A stretch of 64,000 nucleotides of DNA from Paraburkholderia mimosarum LMG 23256 = NBRC 106338 (GTDB taxonomy: Bacteria; Pseudomonadota; Gammaproteobacteria; Burkholderiales; Burkholderiaceae). The translations under genes were made by a program, and so were the position numbers. This document shows, piece after piece, positions 1-10,994 of the stretch (position 1 is its first letter; each line of letters opens with the position of its first letter). The notes under the pieces are model-generated. The model was not told where the DNA came from and ran no database searches. It worked only from the letters and a program-made list of their open reading frames with translations. Location: positions 1-64,000 of the forward strand of contig NZ_BBJJ01000010.1 in assembly GCF_000739815.1 (NCBI RefSeq), written 5' to 3'.

Positions 1-2
1 CG

Positions 3-1058
3 GACGCCGCCGCCGTCGCGCGCCTGCGCCGCGCGGGCGCGGTGCTCGTCGGGCGCACCAACATGAGCGAGTTCGCGTTCTCGGGGCTCGGTTTGAATCC
101 GCACTACGGCACACCGCTCTCGCCCTACCACCGAGGCGTGCCGGGCGACGCGCGCGTGGCGGGCGGCTCGTCCTCGGGCGCCGCGGCCTCGGTCGCGGAC
201 GGCATGGCCGCCATCGCGCTGGGCACCGACACGGGCGGCTCCATCCGCATTCCGGCCGCGTTCTGCGGCCTCACGGGCTTCAAGCCCACCGCCGCACGCA
301 TCCCGAAACGAGGCGCCGTGCCGCTCTCGCCCACGCTCGACTCGTTCGGCCCGATCGGCAACACCGTGGCGTGCTGCGCGCTCGTGGACCGCGTGCTCGC
401 CGGGCTCGAGCCTCACGTGCCGGCCGCGCGCCACCTCGAAGGCGTGCGCCTCGGCGTGCTGACCAACTACGTGACGGACGGCATCGACCCCGAGGTCGCC
501 GAGACCATCGATACGGCGCTCAAGCACCTCGACGCCGCGGGCGCGATCGTGAGCGAGGTCCGCTTCGCCGCCTTCGAGCGCCTCGCCGACATCAACCGGA
601 TCGGCTTTTCGCCGATGGAAGCCTATGCGTGGCACCGCGAGCTGATTGCGAAGCATCGCGACCGGTACGACCCGCGCGTGCTCGTGCGCATCCTGAAGGG
701 CGAGGCGGCCACCGCCGCCGATTACCTGGACCTCATCGCCGCGCGCGCGGCCGTGATGGAAGAGGCTCAGGCCACGCTCTGGTCGCGCTTCGACGCCGTG
801 ATCGCGCCGACCGTGCCGATCGCGCCGCCGCCCGTCGCCCCGCTCGTCGCCGACGACGACGTCTTCGCGCGCACCAACGCCCTCGTGCTGCGCAACCCGA
901 GCGCGTTCAACTTCCTCGATGCCTGCGCGCTCTCGCTGCCTTGCCACCACTACGGCGCGGCGCCCGTCGGGCTGATGCTCGCCGCCGCGCCCGGGGCCGA
1001 CGATGCGCTGCTCGCGATCGGCCGTGGCGTCGAGGCGGTGCTCGCGCCGCTGCGCTGA
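3..1058 (+). CDS. amidase, amidase-signature family (5' end outside window)
   Basis: This is the C-terminal part of an amidase-signature enzyme that hydrolyses an amide bond; the substrate cannot be told. The reading frame is open from base 3, so the start lies before the window. The glycine/serine-rich signature is clear: [15 protein letters not shown], then a [13 protein letters not shown] block that carries the cis-Ser and nucleophile Ser of the Ser-Ser-Lys triad. The triad Lys would lie upstream of base 1. The C-terminal half has the usual [10 protein letters not shown] stretch and a conserved-looking [13 protein letters not shown] segment. The sequence is closer to free-standing amidases than to GatA, because no gatB or gatC follows; dsbB comes next. 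High confidence in family, low in substrate. Confidence 0.9.
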   Translation, partial: DAAAVARLRRAGAVLVGRTNMSEFAFSGLGLNPHYGTPLSPYHRGVPGDARVAGGSSSGAAASVADGMAAIALGTDTGGSIRIPAAFCGLTGFKPTAARIPKRGAVPLSPTLDSFGPIGNTVACCALVDRVLAGLEPHVPAARHLEGVRLGVLTNYVTDGIDPEVAETIDTALKHLDAAGAIVSEVRFAAFERLADINRIGFSPMEAYAWHRELIAKHRDRYDPRVLVRILKGEAATAADYLDLIAARAAVMEEAQATLWSRFDAVIAPTVPIAPPPVAPLVADDDVFARTNALVLRNPSAFNFLDACALSLPCHHYGAAPVGLMLAAAPGADDALLAIGRGVEAVLAPLR

Positions 1059-1197
1059 TGTGCGCATGAGCGGCACAGCCAACCCCTGCGCGCGCGCAAG
1101 GACGCGTCCCACGCCGCGCGCGACCTTCGCGCTAGAATCCCGTCACGCCGTCGCAGCCGCCCTGGCACTGCGCCAAACAACCGAACGAACGAGTCAC

Positions 1198-1728
1198 ATG
1201 AACGACGATAATGCGCTGTTGCGCCGCGAGCGCCGCCTCCTGGTCCTCCTTGGCGTGATCTGCCTCGCGCTGCTGGGCGGCGCCTTGTACTTCCAGTATG
1301 TCGAGCACCAGGACCCCTGCCCGCTGTGTATCCTGGGACGCTACTTCCTGATTCTGATCGCGGTGTTCGCGTTCTTCGGCGCGCGCATGACGAGCTGGCG
1401 CGGCGTGCGCGTGCTCGAAGCGCTCGTGGCGCTCTCAGCGTTCGGCGGCGTGCTCGCGGCCGCGCGGCTCGTCTGGGTGCAGGCGTTCCCGAGCTTTAGC
1501 TGCGGCTTCGATACCCTGCAGCCCATCGTCGACGGGCTGCCGTTCGCGCACTGGCTGCCGGGCGTATTCAAGGTGCAGGGCCTCTGCGAAACGACTTACC
1601 CGCCGACGCTGGGCCTGACCGTGCCCGTGTGGTCGCTGATCGCGTTCGCGATCGCGTTCCTCGCGGTGATTCACAGCCTCTGGCGTAACCGCCGCCGCCA
1701 GGTGTCGTGGCCCGGCATCCGCCGCTGA
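1198..1728 (+). CDS. dsbB: disulfide bond formation protein B
   Basis: An inner-membrane quinone reductase that reoxidises periplasmic DsbA and passes the electrons to ubiquinone. The 176 residues contain four hydrophobic membrane segments (about 13-32, 47-64, 71-90 and 144-164). The first periplasmic loop holds the redox pair CPLC at residues 41-44. The second loop holds two more cysteines (in FSCGF and GLCET), the interloop pair expected of DsbB. The ATG at 1198 was chosen because the charged start and first membrane helix follow it directly; the open frame upstream does not look coding. A possible -10 (TAGAAT) lies at 1133-1138. It stands alone between the amidase and xdh genes. Confidence 0.95.
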   Translation: MNDDNALLRRERRLLVLLGVICLALLGGALYFQYVEHQDPCPLCILGRYFLILIAVFAFFGARMTSWRGVRVLEALVALSAFGGVLAAARLVWVQAFPSFSCGFDTLQPIVDGLPFAHWLPGVFKVQGLCETTYPPTLGLTVPVWSLIAFAIAFLAVIHSLWRNRRRQVSWPGIRR

Positions 1729-2123
1729 ACGACTCGCGGCGCGGGCTGCCGCTTGTCTCTGCCGCCCGCGCCTTCGCCCCAGCTTAGCGCCCCTCCCCGC
1801 CTCATCCGCCGCCCGTCCTGCGGACGGCGTGTCCCGTTCGGGGCGACTTGCGCGCCACCCTGCGCAGCTGCCCCGGTTTGCGCACGTCATCGGCACGGCC
1901 AGGACCGTCCACGCACGAATGCCGCGCCATGCGGCACGCTGAGCGAGGCGCAGCGGCGCATCGTCATGACCCAGGCCGCATAACCCCCATCTCGCGGCGG
2001 AAATACTTTCGCGACACGAGCAGTGCTATCTTCGGAACTGGATGGCGATCTACGTGCGCGAGGCCGGCTTTGGCGCGCCCCTCCCGTAACGCGCGCCTGA
2101 TCCGCAATGTCCCCGGGTTCACC
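1729..2123. other. intergenic region upstream of xdhA
   Basis: About 395 bases between dsbB and xdhA. No open frame here looks coding. The last 150 bases are somewhat less GC-rich and are the likely place for the xdh promoter, but no convincing -35/-10 pair or operator was found by eye. Confidence 0.4.
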
Positions 2124-3674
2124 ATGACAACGCAAACCATCCGCTTCCTCCACCGAGGCACCGTGCACGAAGTGCACGATCTGCCTCCCACCCGCACGGT
2201 GCTCCAGCACCTGCGCGAGGACCTGCGTGCGTGCGGCACCAAGGAAGGCTGCGCGGAAGGCGACTGCGGCGCCTGCACCGTCGTCGTCGGCGAACTCGAT
2301 GGCGAAGGCCGTCTCGCGCTCAAGGCCGTCAACGCCTGCATCCAGTTCCTGCCTACGCTCGATGGCCAGGCGCTCTATACCGTGGAAGACCTGCGCCAGC
2401 CGGACGGCGCGCTACACCCCGTCCAGCAGGCGATGGTCGATTGCCACGGTTCGCAGTGCGGCTTCTGCACGCCGGGCTTCGTGATGTCCTTGTGGGCGCT
2501 CTATGAGAACCAGCCCGCCGGGGCGGCCCTGCCGGGCCGCGACGAAATCGACCAGGCGGTCTCCGGCAATCTGTGCCGCTGCACCGGCTACCGCCCGATC
2601 ATCGAAGCCGCCCTGCGCATGTTCGATGAAACCTGCTATCCGCGCGTGGCGCTCGATCGCGGGAGCGTCGAAGCGCAACTGCGCGCGTTGCAGCGCTCTG
2701 GCACGTTCGAGTATCGCGGCCCGGATGTGCGAGGCGCCGCGCACGGCGAAAGCACGTTCTACGCACCGCGCACGCTCGAAGCCTTCGCGACCCTGCGCGC
2801 CTCGCACCCCGAGGCGCGCGTGCTCGCTGGCGGCACCGACGTCGGCCTGTGGGTCACCAAGCAGTTCCGCGATCTGGGCGAACTCATCTACACCGGCAAC
2901 GTCGCGGAGCTGAGGGCGATCGCTCGCGACGCGCAGACGCTCACGATAGGCGCGGCGGTCCCGCTCGAAGAAGCCTGGGCGGCGCTCGCCATCGATTACC
3001 CCGAACTGGCGGAACTGTGGGCGCGCTTCGCCTCGCTGCCCATCCGCAACGCGGGCACGCTGGGCGGCAACGTCGCGAACGGTTCGCCAATCGGCGATTC
3101 GATGCCCGCATTGCTCGCGCTCGACGCCACGCTCGTGTTGCGCCGCGCGGCGCGCGTGCGCGCGCTGCCGCTTGCGGCTTTCTACACGGGCTATCAAAAG
3201 AACGCGCTCGAAGCCGGCGAGTTCGTCGAGTCGATCCGCGTGCCGCGCCCCTCGCCGACGCTGCGCTTTCGCACCTACAAGATCGCGAAGCGCTACGACC
3301 AGGACATTTCGGCCGTATGCGCGGCGTTTGCGCTCGACGTGCGCGACGACGGCACGATCGCGAACGCGCGCATCGCCTACGGCGGCATGGCCGCGATCCC
3401 GCAGCGCGCCGCGCACGCCGAGGCGCTCCTCACCGGCGCACGCTGGGACGAACACGGCGCGCAGCGCGCGATGGAAGCGCTCGCCTCCGACTATCGGCCG
3501 CTCACGGATATGCGCGCGAGCAGCGCGTATCGCCTGAAGGTCGCGCGCAATCTGCTGTGGCGCTGCTGGCTCGAAACGCGCGACGATGCGCCGCTCGCGC
3601 TACGCGACGTCGACGCATTCGCGTTCGCCTTCGCCGACGACGGCGAAACGGTAGCCGCGGGAGCCAAGCCATGA
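2124..3674 (+). CDS. xdhA: xanthine dehydrogenase, small subunit (2Fe-2S and FAD)
   Basis: The iron-sulfur and flavin subunit of molybdenum xanthine dehydrogenase, which oxidises hypoxanthine to xanthine and xanthine to urate in the cytoplasm. The 516 residues begin with a plant-type ferredoxin domain (CGTKEGCAEGDCGAC), then a second 2Fe-2S domain (GSQCGFCTPGF and LCRCTGYRPI). The FAD-binding domain (AGGTDVGLW, then GGNVANGSPIGDSMP) and the CO-dehydrogenase flavoprotein C-terminal domain follow. The start at 2124 (MTTQTIRF) puts the ferredoxin domain at the N-terminus as in the family; the frame extends upstream without family-like sequence. Its stop overlaps the xdhB start by four bases (ATGA), which indicates translational coupling. 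Confidence 0.96.
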   Translation: MTTQTIRFLHRGTVHEVHDLPPTRTVLQHLREDLRACGTKEGCAEGDCGACTVVVGELDGEGRLALKAVNACIQFLPTLDGQALYTVEDLRQPDGALHPVQQAMVDCHGSQCGFCTPGFVMSLWALYENQPAGAALPGRDEIDQAVSGNLCRCTGYRPIIEAALRMFDETCYPRVALDRGSVEAQLRALQRSGTFEYRGPDVRGAAHGESTFYAPRTLEAFATLRASHPEARVLAGGTDVGLWVTKQFRDLGELIYTGNVAELRAIARDAQTLTIGAAVPLEEAWAALAIDYPELAELWARFASLPIRNAGTLGGNVANGSPIGDSMPALLALDATLVLRRAARVRALPLAAFYTGYQKNALEAGEFVESIRVPRPSPTLRFRTYKIAKRYDQDISAVCAAFALDVRDDGTIANARIAYGGMAAIPQRAAHAEALLTGARWDEHGAQRAMEALASDYRPLTDMRASSAYRLKVARNLLWRCWLETRDDAPLALRDVDAFAFAFADDGETVAAGAKP

Positions 3675-6067
3675 ACGACCAGGCCGAACCGCTCGTCATG
3701 CCCCCGCAGCACGGCAATGCGCACATCCAGGAGCCCGCCCCCGAACGCGCGCTCGGCGCGCCGCTGCCGCACGAATCTGCCGAAGCGCACGTCAGCGGCG
3801 AAGCGCGCTACACCGACGACATCCCCGAACTGCACGGCACCGTGCATGCGGCGCTCGGCCTCTCGCGCCACGCCCATGCGCGCATCGTCGCGCTGGATCT
3901 CGAGCGCGTGCGTTCGTCGCCGGGCGTGCTCGCGGTCCTCACTGCGGCCGACATCCCCGGCACCAACGACTGCGGGCCGGTCGTGCACGACGACCCGGTG
4001 CTGGCCGGCGAGCTGGTGCAGTACCTCGGCCAGCCCGTGTTCGCCGTGATCGCCACGAGCCACGAACTCGCACGCCGCGCCGCGGCACTCGCGGCGAGCG
4101 AGGACGTCGTGCGCTACGAGCCGCTGGGGCCGGTGCTCACCATCGACGAAGCGCGAAGGCGCCAGCATTACGTGCTGCCGCCACTGCGTCTCGTGCGTGG
4201 ATCGCCCGTCGAGCGCATCGCCGCGGCGCCGCATCGCCTTGCGGGCAGTTTCACCGTGGGCGGCCAGGAGCAGTTCTATCTCGAAGGCCAGGTGGCCTAT
4301 GCGCTGCCGCAGGAGCAGACGGGCATGCTCGTCTACAGCTCGACGCAGCACCCGAGCGAGATGCAGCAGGTAGTCGCGCATCTGCTCGGCTGGCCCGCGC
4401 ACCGCGTGAGCTGCGAATGCCGGCGCATGGGCGGCGGTTTCGGCGGCAAGGAATCCCAGTCGGCGCTGTTCGCCTGTGTCGCCGCGCTCGCGGCGCACAA
4501 GCTGCAGCGCCCGGTGAAGCTGCGCGCGGATCGCGACGACGACTTCATGATCACCGGCAAGCGTCACGACGCGCTCTACGCGTACGAAGCCGGCTACGAC
4601 GACGAAGGACGGCTGCTCGGCGCGCGCGTCGAGATCGCGCTGCGCGCGGGCTATTCCGCCGATCTTTCGGGCGCGGTCGCCACGCGCGCGCTCTGCCACT
4701 TCGACAACGCCTACTATGTTTCGGACGTCGAAATCATCGCGCTCTGCTGCAAGACGAATACGCAGTCGAATACCGCTTTTCGCGGCTTCGGCGGCCCGCA
4801 AGGCGCACTCGTGATGGAGGTGATGCTCGACGAGATCGCGAAGACGCTCGGCCGTGATCCGCTCGACGTGCGGCGCGCGAATTACTACGGCATCGGCGAG
4901 CGCGACGTCACGCCGTATGGCCAGTGCGTCGAGGACAACGTGCTCGCGCCGCTCACCGACGAGTTGCTCGCGTCGAGCCGCTATCGCGAGCGGCGCGCAA
5001 CGATCGCCGAGTACAACCGCGCGAGCCCCGTGCTCAAGCGCGGCATCGCGCTCACGCCGGTCAAGTTCGGCATCTCGTTCAACGTGCCGCATCTGAATCA
5101 GGCCGGCGCGCTCGTCCACGTGTACCGCGACGGCTCGGTGCTCGTGAACCACGGCGGCACCGAAATGGGCCAGGGGCTCAACACCAAGGTCGCTCAAGTC
5201 GTGGCGGGCACGTTCGGTTTGCCGCTCGCGCGCGTGCGCGTGAGCGCAGCCGATACGTCGAAAGTGGCCAACACGTCGGCAACGGCTGCCTCCACCGGCA
5301 GCGACCTCAACGGCAAGGCGGCCGAAGACGCCGCCCTTGCCATCCGCGCGCGCCTCGCTGCCCTCGCTGCCGCCCAGTACGGCGGCGCAGCCGAGGCGGT
5401 GACATTCGAGAACGGCGTCGTGCGGGCGAACGGCAGCGCCATCGCCTTTGGCGAATTCGTCGAAGTCGCTTACATGAAGCGCGTGCAACTGTGGTCCGAC
5501 GGCTTCTACGCCACGCCCAAGGTGCACTGGGACGCGCGCACGCTCACCGGCCATCCGTTCTACTACTTCGCGTATGGCGCGGCGGTGTCCGAAGTCGTCG
5601 TCGACACGCTCACGGGAGAATGGAAGCTCGTGCGCGCCGACGTGCTGCACGATGCCGGCCAGTCGATCAATCCGGCCATCGATCTCGGCCAGGTGGAAGG
5701 CGCATTCATTCAGGGGATGGGCTGGCTCACGACCGAAGAGCTCTGGTGGAATGGCGACGGGCGGCTCATGACGCACGCGCCGTCCACGTACAAGATTCCG
5801 GCGGTGAGCGACACGCCGGAGGCGTTCAACGTGCGGCTCTATCGCAACGGCGGCAACGACAACGCGGAGCCGACCGTGTTTCGCTCGAAAGCCGTAGGCG
5901 AACCGCCGCTGCTGTTGCCGTTCTCGGTGTTCCTCGCGATTCGCGACGCCGTGGGCGCGGCGGTGCCCGAAGCGCGCGAGGCCGCGCCGCTGCGCGCGCC
6001 CGCGACGCCCGAAGCGATCCTCGATGCGATCGACACGCTCCGGGAGAGCAGCCGAAACATGAACTAA
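3671..6067 (+). CDS. xdhB: xanthine dehydrogenase, molybdopterin-binding large subunit
   Basis: The catalytic molybdenum-cofactor subunit that partners XdhA. The 798 residues show the xanthine oxidase aldehyde domain near the N-terminus (GEARYTDDI) and the molybdopterin-domain motifs GGQEQFYLEGQ, GGGFGGKE, AFRGFGGPQG and GGTEMGQGLN. The conserved C-terminal SKAVGEPPLLL carries the catalytic Glu in GEP. The start at 3671 overlaps the xdhA stop. The length matches two-subunit bacterial enzymes rather than the single-chain eukaryotic form. xdhC follows after about 118 bases. Confidence 0.96.
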   Translation: MNDQAEPLVMPPQHGNAHIQEPAPERALGAPLPHESAEAHVSGEARYTDDIPELHGTVHAALGLSRHAHARIVALDLERVRSSPGVLAVLTAADIPGTNDCGPVVHDDPVLAGELVQYLGQPVFAVIATSHELARRAAALAASEDVVRYEPLGPVLTIDEARRRQHYVLPPLRLVRGSPVERIAAAPHRLAGSFTVGGQEQFYLEGQVAYALPQEQTGMLVYSSTQHPSEMQQVVAHLLGWPAHRVSCECRRMGGGFGGKESQSALFACVAALAAHKLQRPVKLRADRDDDFMITGKRHDALYAYEAGYDDEGRLLGARVEIALRAGYSADLSGAVATRALCHFDNAYYVSDVEIIALCCKTNTQSNTAFRGFGGPQGALVMEVMLDEIAKTLGRDPLDVRRANYYGIGERDVTPYGQCVEDNVLAPLTDELLASSRYRERRATIAEYNRASPVLKRGIALTPVKFGISFNVPHLNQAGALVHVYRDGSVLVNHGGTEMGQGLNTKVAQVVAGTFGLPLARVRVSAADTSKVANTSATAASTGSDLNGKAAEDAALAIRARLAALAAAQYGGAAEAVTFENGVVRANGSAIAFGEFVEVAYMKRVQLWSDGFYATPKVHWDARTLTGHPFYYFAYGAAVSEVVVDTLTGEWKLVRADVLHDAGQSINPAIDLGQVEGAFIQGMGWLTTEELWWNGDGRLMTHAPSTYKIPAVSDTPEAFNVRLYRNGGNDNAEPTVFRSKAVGEPPLLLPFSVFLAIRDAVGAAVPEAREAAPLRAPATPEAILDAIDTLRESSRNMN

Positions 6068-6185
6068 GCGCGCGAACCTGGCGGCGCTTCGCTCACTCCA
6101 ACCGCGAAGCGCCACCCGCGCGAGGCCACGAAGATCAACCGGCGGCACAGGCAACGACGTGCCGCCCCGAAGGGAGAACCGCCAG

Positions 6186-8347
<2,162 letters not shown>

Positions 8348-8521
8348 GACGCAGCTCGATTCGCACGACAAGCCCCAGCCCGGGCTGCAACACCCCTCCG
8401 GCCCGGCGCGCGAGCGCCGGATCGCGGGCCGTCTCGCGCTGCGTTTTCCGCATCGGCGCGTGGGGACCGGAGCAAGCACTGGATAACTAACTGTTTATTG
8501 GATATCGGAGACGAAGTTCAC

Positions 8522-9829
8522 ATGACTCAATCGGCTTACCGCGCAAAACAGTTGACGTTCACCGGCGACCCTGCGCAATCGTCCGACGCCGCCGTCTATG
8601 ACGAGGACGGCGTCGTGATCGTCGAAGACGGCCACGTGGTCGCCTCGGGCTCGTGGTCCGCGCTGAAGTCGCGCGTGAACGAACGCGCGACGGTCCACGA
8701 CCTGCGCGACAAGCTGATCGTGCCGGGCTTCATCGACACGCACATCCACTATCCGCAGACGGACATGATCGCCTCGCCGGCACCTGGGCTGCTGCCGTGG
8801 CTGAACACCTATACGTTCCCGACCGAGCGCGGCTTCGGAAACGAAGCCGTGGCAAAGGAGACGGCGCGCTTCTTCGTCGACGAACTGCTCGCCTGCGGCA
8901 CGACGACGGCGCTCGTGTATTGCACCGTGCACAAGCAATCGGCCGATGCGCTTTTCACCGCGAGCGAGGCGAAGAACCTGCGCATGGTCGCGGGCAAGGT
9001 GCTGATGGACCGTCACTGCCCCGAATTCCTGCGCGACACGCCGCAAACGGGCTACGACGACAGCGCGGAGCTGATCGGCCGCTGGCACAACCGCGGGCGT
9101 CAGATGTACGCGCTCACGCCGCGCTTCGCGCCCACTTCCACCGAAGCGCAGCTGGAGGCGTGCGGCGCGCTGGCGAAAGCGCACGCCGACGTATTCATCC
9201 AGAGCCACGTGGCCGAGAACCCGGACGAAGTGAAGTGGGTCAAGGAACTCTTCCCCGGCCATCGCAGCTATCTCGACGTGTACGACCACTACGGACTGTT
9301 GCGCCGCCGCGCCGTGTACGGCCACTGCATCTGGCTCGACGACGAAGACCGCCGGCGCATGGCGCAAACGGGCGCGGTTGCCGCGCACTGCCCGACCTCG
9401 AACCTGTTCCTCGGCAGCGGCCTGTTCGACTTCGACAAGGCGGGCGCAGCGTCGATGCCCGTGACGCTCGCCACCGACGTGGGCGGCGGCACCTCGTTCT
9501 CGATGCTGCAGACGATGAACGAGGCCCACAAGGTCGCGCGCATGGGCGGTCATCACCTCACGGCCACGCGCATGTTCTGGCTCGCGACGGCGGGCGCGGC
9601 GCACGCACTCGATCTCGCCGACCGCATCGGCACGCTTGCGCCGCAAAGCGAAGCGGACTTCGTCGTGCTCGATCCGCGGGCCACTCCGCTGCTCGCGCGG
9701 CGCACCGCGCGCGCCGAATCGCTGGAAGAGCTGCTGTTCGCATTCGCCCTGCTCGGCGACGATCGTGCCGTGTTCGAGACCTATGCGGCGGGCCAGCGCG
9801 TGCACAGCCGTGACGGCACGGGCCTCTGA
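8522..9829 (+). CDS. guaD: guanine deaminase
   Basis: Converts guanine to xanthine and ammonia. The 435-residue amidohydrolase has the metal motif THIHYPQ (His74 and His76), the family-typical PQTDM and LPWLNTYTFP segments, SHVAEN, GHCIWLDDED, and the metal Asp in ATDVGGGTSFSML. Those blocks separate guanine deaminase from other amidohydrolases. ATG 8522 is preceded by a GGAGACGAAG ribosome site; a TTG at 8498 is in frame but unnecessary. It is the last gene of the purine cluster and ends at a strong hairpin terminator. Confidence 0.95.
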   Translation: MTQSAYRAKQLTFTGDPAQSSDAAVYDEDGVVIVEDGHVVASGSWSALKSRVNERATVHDLRDKLIVPGFIDTHIHYPQTDMIASPAPGLLPWLNTYTFPTERGFGNEAVAKETARFFVDELLACGTTTALVYCTVHKQSADALFTASEAKNLRMVAGKVLMDRHCPEFLRDTPQTGYDDSAELIGRWHNRGRQMYALTPRFAPTSTEAQLEACGALAKAHADVFIQSHVAENPDEVKWVKELFPGHRSYLDVYDHYGLLRRRAVYGHCIWLDDEDRRRMAQTGAVAAHCPTSNLFLGSGLFDFDKAGAASMPVTLATDVGGGTSFSMLQTMNEAHKVARMGGHHLTATRMFWLATAGAAHALDLADRIGTLAPQSEADFVVLDPRATPLLARRTARAESLEELLFAFALLGDDRAVFETYAAGQRVHSRDGTGL

Positions 9830-9849
9830 CACTCTTTCGCGAACCATAA

Positions 9850-9886
9850 AAAAGACGCGCCGGACACGAGGTCCGGCGCGTCTTTT
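9850..9886. terminator. bidirectional terminator between guaD and the DUF4136 gene
   Basis: A perfect 16-bp inverted repeat (AAAAGACGCGCCGGAC and its complement) around a five-base loop. The A and T tracts at the two ends let it work as a rho-independent terminator for guaD (+) and for the convergent lipoprotein gene (-). Confidence 0.9.
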
Positions 9887-9921
9887 CGCACTGCAAGCGC
9901 GGCGAACGTGCCTGAATGGGC

Positions 9922-10620
9922 CTATTTCGCCGGGGCCGCCTGCGGGGCGGCCGAATTGCCGTGGCCCGCATCCGTCGGCGCCGCACCGGTCTCGTTTGGC
10001 GTGCCGCCGCCCTTGCCAACCGGAATCTTGACCTCCGTCACCGTGCCGTTCGTCAGCGGGAAATTCCCCAGCGCGCTCTGCACGAGAAAAGGCATCGCGC
10101 GCACGAGCGAGGGGTCGTCGCCGGAGGTGCGCGCCGTCACGTTGTAGACCTCCTTGCCGCTCGCTCTGTCGGTGATGCGAATGCCGAGCGCATGCGAATA
10201 CACCGGATACGTCTGGTTCACATAGGTGGGCTGATACGGTCCCCAGGCGCCCCATGGGTTCCATGGCCCCCAGTACGGGCCCGGCCAGGGGTTGTAGAAC
10301 ACGGGCTGCGCGACCGTGACCGTGTCCGTGCGGCTGCCATAGGCCAGGGCCACCAGATAGTGCGCCTGCGGCTCGGCCACCAGGCGGAACGCGTGCATCG
10401 CCAGCCCGTTGGCGACGAACTGCTCGTAGGTGCTCTGCTCGATGCTCTGATTCTGCTCGGGGCTGCGTTTGAACGCGAAGGTACGCATGGCATCGCTGCC
10501 GCCGTCCCATGCGGAGAAAGCGGTCACCTGGCTCGTCACGTAAGTCGTGCACCCGGACAGCGTGAGAGCGAGCGCCGCCAGCATCAGGAGCGCGCGGCGG
10601 GTCCATCGGTCATGCATCAT
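9922..10620 (-). CDS. DUF4136 family lipoprotein
   Basis: A predicted outer-envelope lipoprotein of 232 residues. The signal peptide is basic then hydrophobic (MMHDRWTRRALLMLAALAL) and ends in the lipobox LSGC, so the mature protein would start at Cys24. The body has the DUF4136-like layout: a TYEQF and VAEPQAHYLVA region, a Trp/Pro/Gly-rich middle (PWPGPYWGPWNPWG), and a C-terminal beta region with ITDRASGKEVY. The function of the family is unknown. Either of two consecutive ATG codons (10620 or 10617) may be the start. It converges on guaD. Confidence 0.82.
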   Translation of the reverse strand: MMHDRWTRRALLMLAALALTLSGCTTYVTSQVTAFSAWDGGSDAMRTFAFKRSPEQNQSIEQSTYEQFVANGLAMHAFRLVAEPQAHYLVALAYGSRTDTVTVAQPVFYNPWPGPYWGPWNPWGAWGPYQPTYVNQTYPVYSHALGIRITDRASGKEVYNVTARTSGDDPSLVRAMPFLVQSALGNFPLTNGTVTEVKIPVGKGGGTPNETGAAPTDAGHGNSAAPQAAPAK

Positions 10621-10994
10621 GGTCTTCTCGTAGCAGTGTTGCGTCAGTTGGAAGAGTGCAGTCGTGGGGCCGCCCTCTCCGATACGTTATGGCTTGCGTG
10701 TTTATTCCGGGACCGCTCCTCGAACAATCCCGGGCCGGTCGGGCGTTATCGCGCGGTCCGCGAGCCATCCAGCAGGGCCCGATCATACTGACTCGCGCCG
10801 CCGTGCGAAAGTTCGGCTGCCGGGCCGTCCGCCTGCGGGCGGCTCCCAGGCGCTGACGGACAAAGCGGCCTGAGCCTTTGTACAATGGGGCGAACCGCCG
10901 CGTTTGCGCCGTCCCGCAAGGGCAGGCGAAGCGCGCCGGGCGCCGACGCTGTCGGCCACCCGATCCACCCGATCCGACCCGCCCTGTCCAGACT
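10621..10994. other. intergenic region between DUF4136 gene and pepN
   Basis: Divergent intergenic region of 374 bases with no convincing gene. A plausible pepN promoter is at 10857-10886: CGGACA, an 18-base spacer, then TACAAT. The minus-strand promoter for the lipoprotein gene was not resolved. Confidence 0.45.
10857..10886 (+). promoter_or_regulatory. likely sigma-70 promoter of pepN
   Basis: CGGACA (-35, four of six consensus bases) and TACAAT (-10, five of six) separated by 18 bases, about 108 bases before the pepN ATG. Read by eye only. Confidence 0.5.

Noticed and set aside
8495..10606. Long minus-strand frame across guaD and the DUF4136 gene
   Set aside because: It is opposite guaD and in another frame of the lipoprotein gene. 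Neither half has family-like sequence, and a terminator stands in the middle.
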